Origin: Ignavibacteriaceae bacterium
GTDB lineage: Bacteria; Bacteroidota; Ignavibacteria; Ignavibacteriales; Ignavibacteriaceae
NCBI GenBank assembly: GCA_031292465.1
Contig: JARLHB010000019.1
Span: forward strand, 1 to 7,983
Length of the DNA stretch: 7,983 nucleotides
Reading direction: 5' to 3'
The translations under genes were made by a program, and so were the position numbers. Within the stretch, counting starts at the first letter, position 1. The number at the start of each line of letters is the position of its first letter. Positions 7,245 to 7,983 of the stretch are shown here, one piece after another. The notes below the pieces were generated by a model that made no database searches, had not been told where the DNA came from, and saw nothing but the letters and a program-made list of their open reading frames with translations.

Positions 7245-7271
7245 ATGTTAAAAATAATTAACATATGTTAA
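7245..7271. promoter_or_regulatory. Candidate operator: perfect 14-bp palindrome plus half-site
   Basis: TTAACATATGTTAA at 7258-7271 is a perfect palindrome. A further copy of its half, ATGTTAA, lies at 7245-7251, so three half-sites occur within 27 bp. They sit 10-36 bases upstream of the nucleotidyltransferase start, where its promoter would be expected (on the - strand TTGTAA at about 7279-7284 could serve as a -35-like hexamer). A dimeric winged-helix protein encoded by the next gene is the obvious candidate binder. The region is very AT-rich, which raises the chance of accidental palindromes. Confidence 0.45.
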
Positions 7272-7299
7272 AATATTTTTACAATAATAGATTAAAAAT

Positions 7300-7428
7300 A
7301 TGCAAAAAACAAGAGAAAGCTTATCTAAATATTTCGATCCTCTATATACCAAATATTTGTTAAATATCTACTATGCAATAAATGAGATGGCTTCCACAAT
7401 AACTCGTTATTTGAAGAAAACATTATAA
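7300..7428 (+). CDS. Possible small ORF, 42 aa, divergent from the MNT gene
   Basis: ATG at 7300 to TAA at 7426-7428 encodes 42 residues, basic and Tyr/Leu-rich, beginning MQKTRESLSKYFDPLYTKYL and ending ITRYLKKTL. It is divergent from the nucleotidyltransferase gene, and the palindrome lies between the two starts. Its end overlaps the end of the 117-aa gene on the other strand by six bases. There is no Shine-Dalgarno sequence and I recognise no family. It could be a real small protein, the remnant of a longer gene, or chance in an otherwise empty 187-bp gap; a coding call is weak. Confidence 0.2.
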   Translation: MQKTRESLSKYFDPLYTKYLLNIYYAINEMASTITRYLKKTL

Positions 7429-7776
7429 GTCATCAAGAGGTCCTAAAATAATTTTTCTCTTTGAAACTTTCTTTGCGGCAGTAATGGATTTTGACAGATT
7501 TAACGGACTTGACTCTATTTTAGGGGACAATGGTTCAACTGCGTCCAGCGGGCCCAATACAATTCCGTGAGTTGTCCTTTTGTTTAAAATATTTGTGCTA
7601 TTAGTTTTGCTGTCCGGAAAAGTTAATTTAGCCGTCCTTTTAATTTTCTGAATACTTAATGCAGTTTTTATTTTACTTGAGAACTGTAGATTACTAAGTT
7701 TTTTAAGTACTTCACTCTGTTCCGAAGGGCTTAACTTAAGGAAATCTTTTACTACTTGTTCTGATTTCTTTGTCAT
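7423..7776 (-). CDS. Hypothetical protein with repeated LGPLD motif
   Basis: This encodes 117 residues, lysine- and serine-rich, and is not recognised. Residues 5-31 look like an amphipathic helix pair (VVKDFLKLSPSEQSEVLKKL), a pattern common in small regulatory or antitoxin-like proteins. The middle (about 32-68) is basic and probably disordered. Two near-identical short motifs follow: GIVLGPLDAV (71-80) and KIILGPLDDL (108-117), the second being the exact C-terminus. Repeated short motifs in a disordered tail suggest peptide docking sites for a partner. The start is well supported: GGAGGAG lies four bases before the ATG, the strongest ribosome binding site in the window, and the upstream zinc-ribbon gene ends 12 bp before it, so the two form one unit. 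Function unknown. Confidence 0.7.
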   Translation of the reverse strand: MTKKSEQVVKDFLKLSPSEQSEVLKKLSNLQFSSKIKTALSIQKIKRTAKLTFPDSKTNSTNILNKRTTHGIVLGPLDAVEPLSPKIESSPLNLSKSITAAKKVSKRKIILGPLDDL

Positions 7777-7788
7777 AATACTCCTCCA

Positions 7789-7983
7789 TTAGAAATTTCC
7801 GCATACATCACAATTTGTTGATTTTAATGATACAGGCACTTGTTTACATGCTGCGCAGGCCCTCTTAAACTGTCGCAGTCCGGCTCTCATGCCCATCCTT
7901 TTCTCTTTCTCGGTAATATACTGCTGGTTGTCCCTGTCAATTCTAAAATCATTTTCTATTTTTAGCAGCCTATAGCTTATTTC
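7789..7983 (-). CDS. Zinc-ribbon protein, C-terminal end only
   Basis: The reverse strand is open from the right edge to a TAA at 7789-7791, giving the last 64 residues of a protein whose start lies outside the window. The visible part has a charged helix (IENDFRIDRDNQQYITEKEK), a basic stretch (MRAGLRQFKRA) and then a C-terminal C-A-A-C ... C-D-V-C-G pair of CxxC knuckles 13 residues apart, ending GNF. This is a treble-clef or zinc-ribbon-like metal site, with Cys spacing typical of structural zinc in small nucleic-acid-binding or assembly proteins. It precedes the 117-aa gene by 12 bp on the same strand and probably shares its transcript. The family is not identifiable from this piece. Confidence 0.65.
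   Translation of the reverse strand, partial: EISYRLLKIENDFRIDRDNQQYITEKEKRMGMRAGLRQFKRACAACKQVPVSLKSTNCDVCGNF

Overview
The window carries the distal part of a tailed-phage (or phage-derived particle) tail operon on the + strand (1-6090), followed by three gene groups that read mostly from the - strand (6218-7983). The DNA is AT-rich. The style of the tape-measure and hub proteins, together with an HEPN/nucleotidyltransferase pair, would fit a prophage in a Bacteroidota/Ignavibacteria/Chlorobi-type bacterium. That is an impression, not an assignment.

Tail region. The first gene is cut by the left edge. It encodes a large beta-rich protein of at least 911 residues, with three or more diverged repeats of about 110-120 residues, then a C-terminal propeller-like part with two Asp-boxes, so it is probably a fibre or host-recognition protein. 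Next comes a short gene that I read as a tail assembly chaperone. A second open frame, missed if only ATG-to-stop ORFs are listed, overlaps its end and continues in the -1 frame to 3368, one base before the next start codon. A nine-T run containing the heptamer T TTT TTG lies inside the overlap. This is the layout of lambda G/GT: a short chaperone of 123 aa and a frameshifted long form of about 204 aa, placed directly before the tape measure gene. The tape measure itself is very short (312 aa). After it comes a 562-aa tail hub/distal tail protein.

Between tape measure and hub lies a compact palindromic element (4312-4375). Its two 16-bp arms are exact reverse complements, and each can also fold on itself. 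It looks like a REP-type repeat of a bacterial chromosome, which suggests a long-resident or domesticated tail locus.

Accessory region. On the - strand, a winged-helix/MNT nucleotidyltransferase gene overlaps an HEPN-domain gene by 8 bp. This is the architecture of type VII (MNT/HEPN) toxin-antitoxin modules. A perfect 14-bp palindrome with an extra half-site lies just upstream of the pair and is a candidate autoregulatory operator. Further right, also on the - strand, a gene ending in a four-cysteine zinc ribbon (cut by the right edge) lies 12 bp before an unrecognised 117-aa gene with a repeated LGPLD motif; that second gene has a very strong ribosome binding site. No RNA genes, CRISPR array, integrase, transposase or lysis genes are visible. 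No stretch longer than 300 bases lacks a gene.
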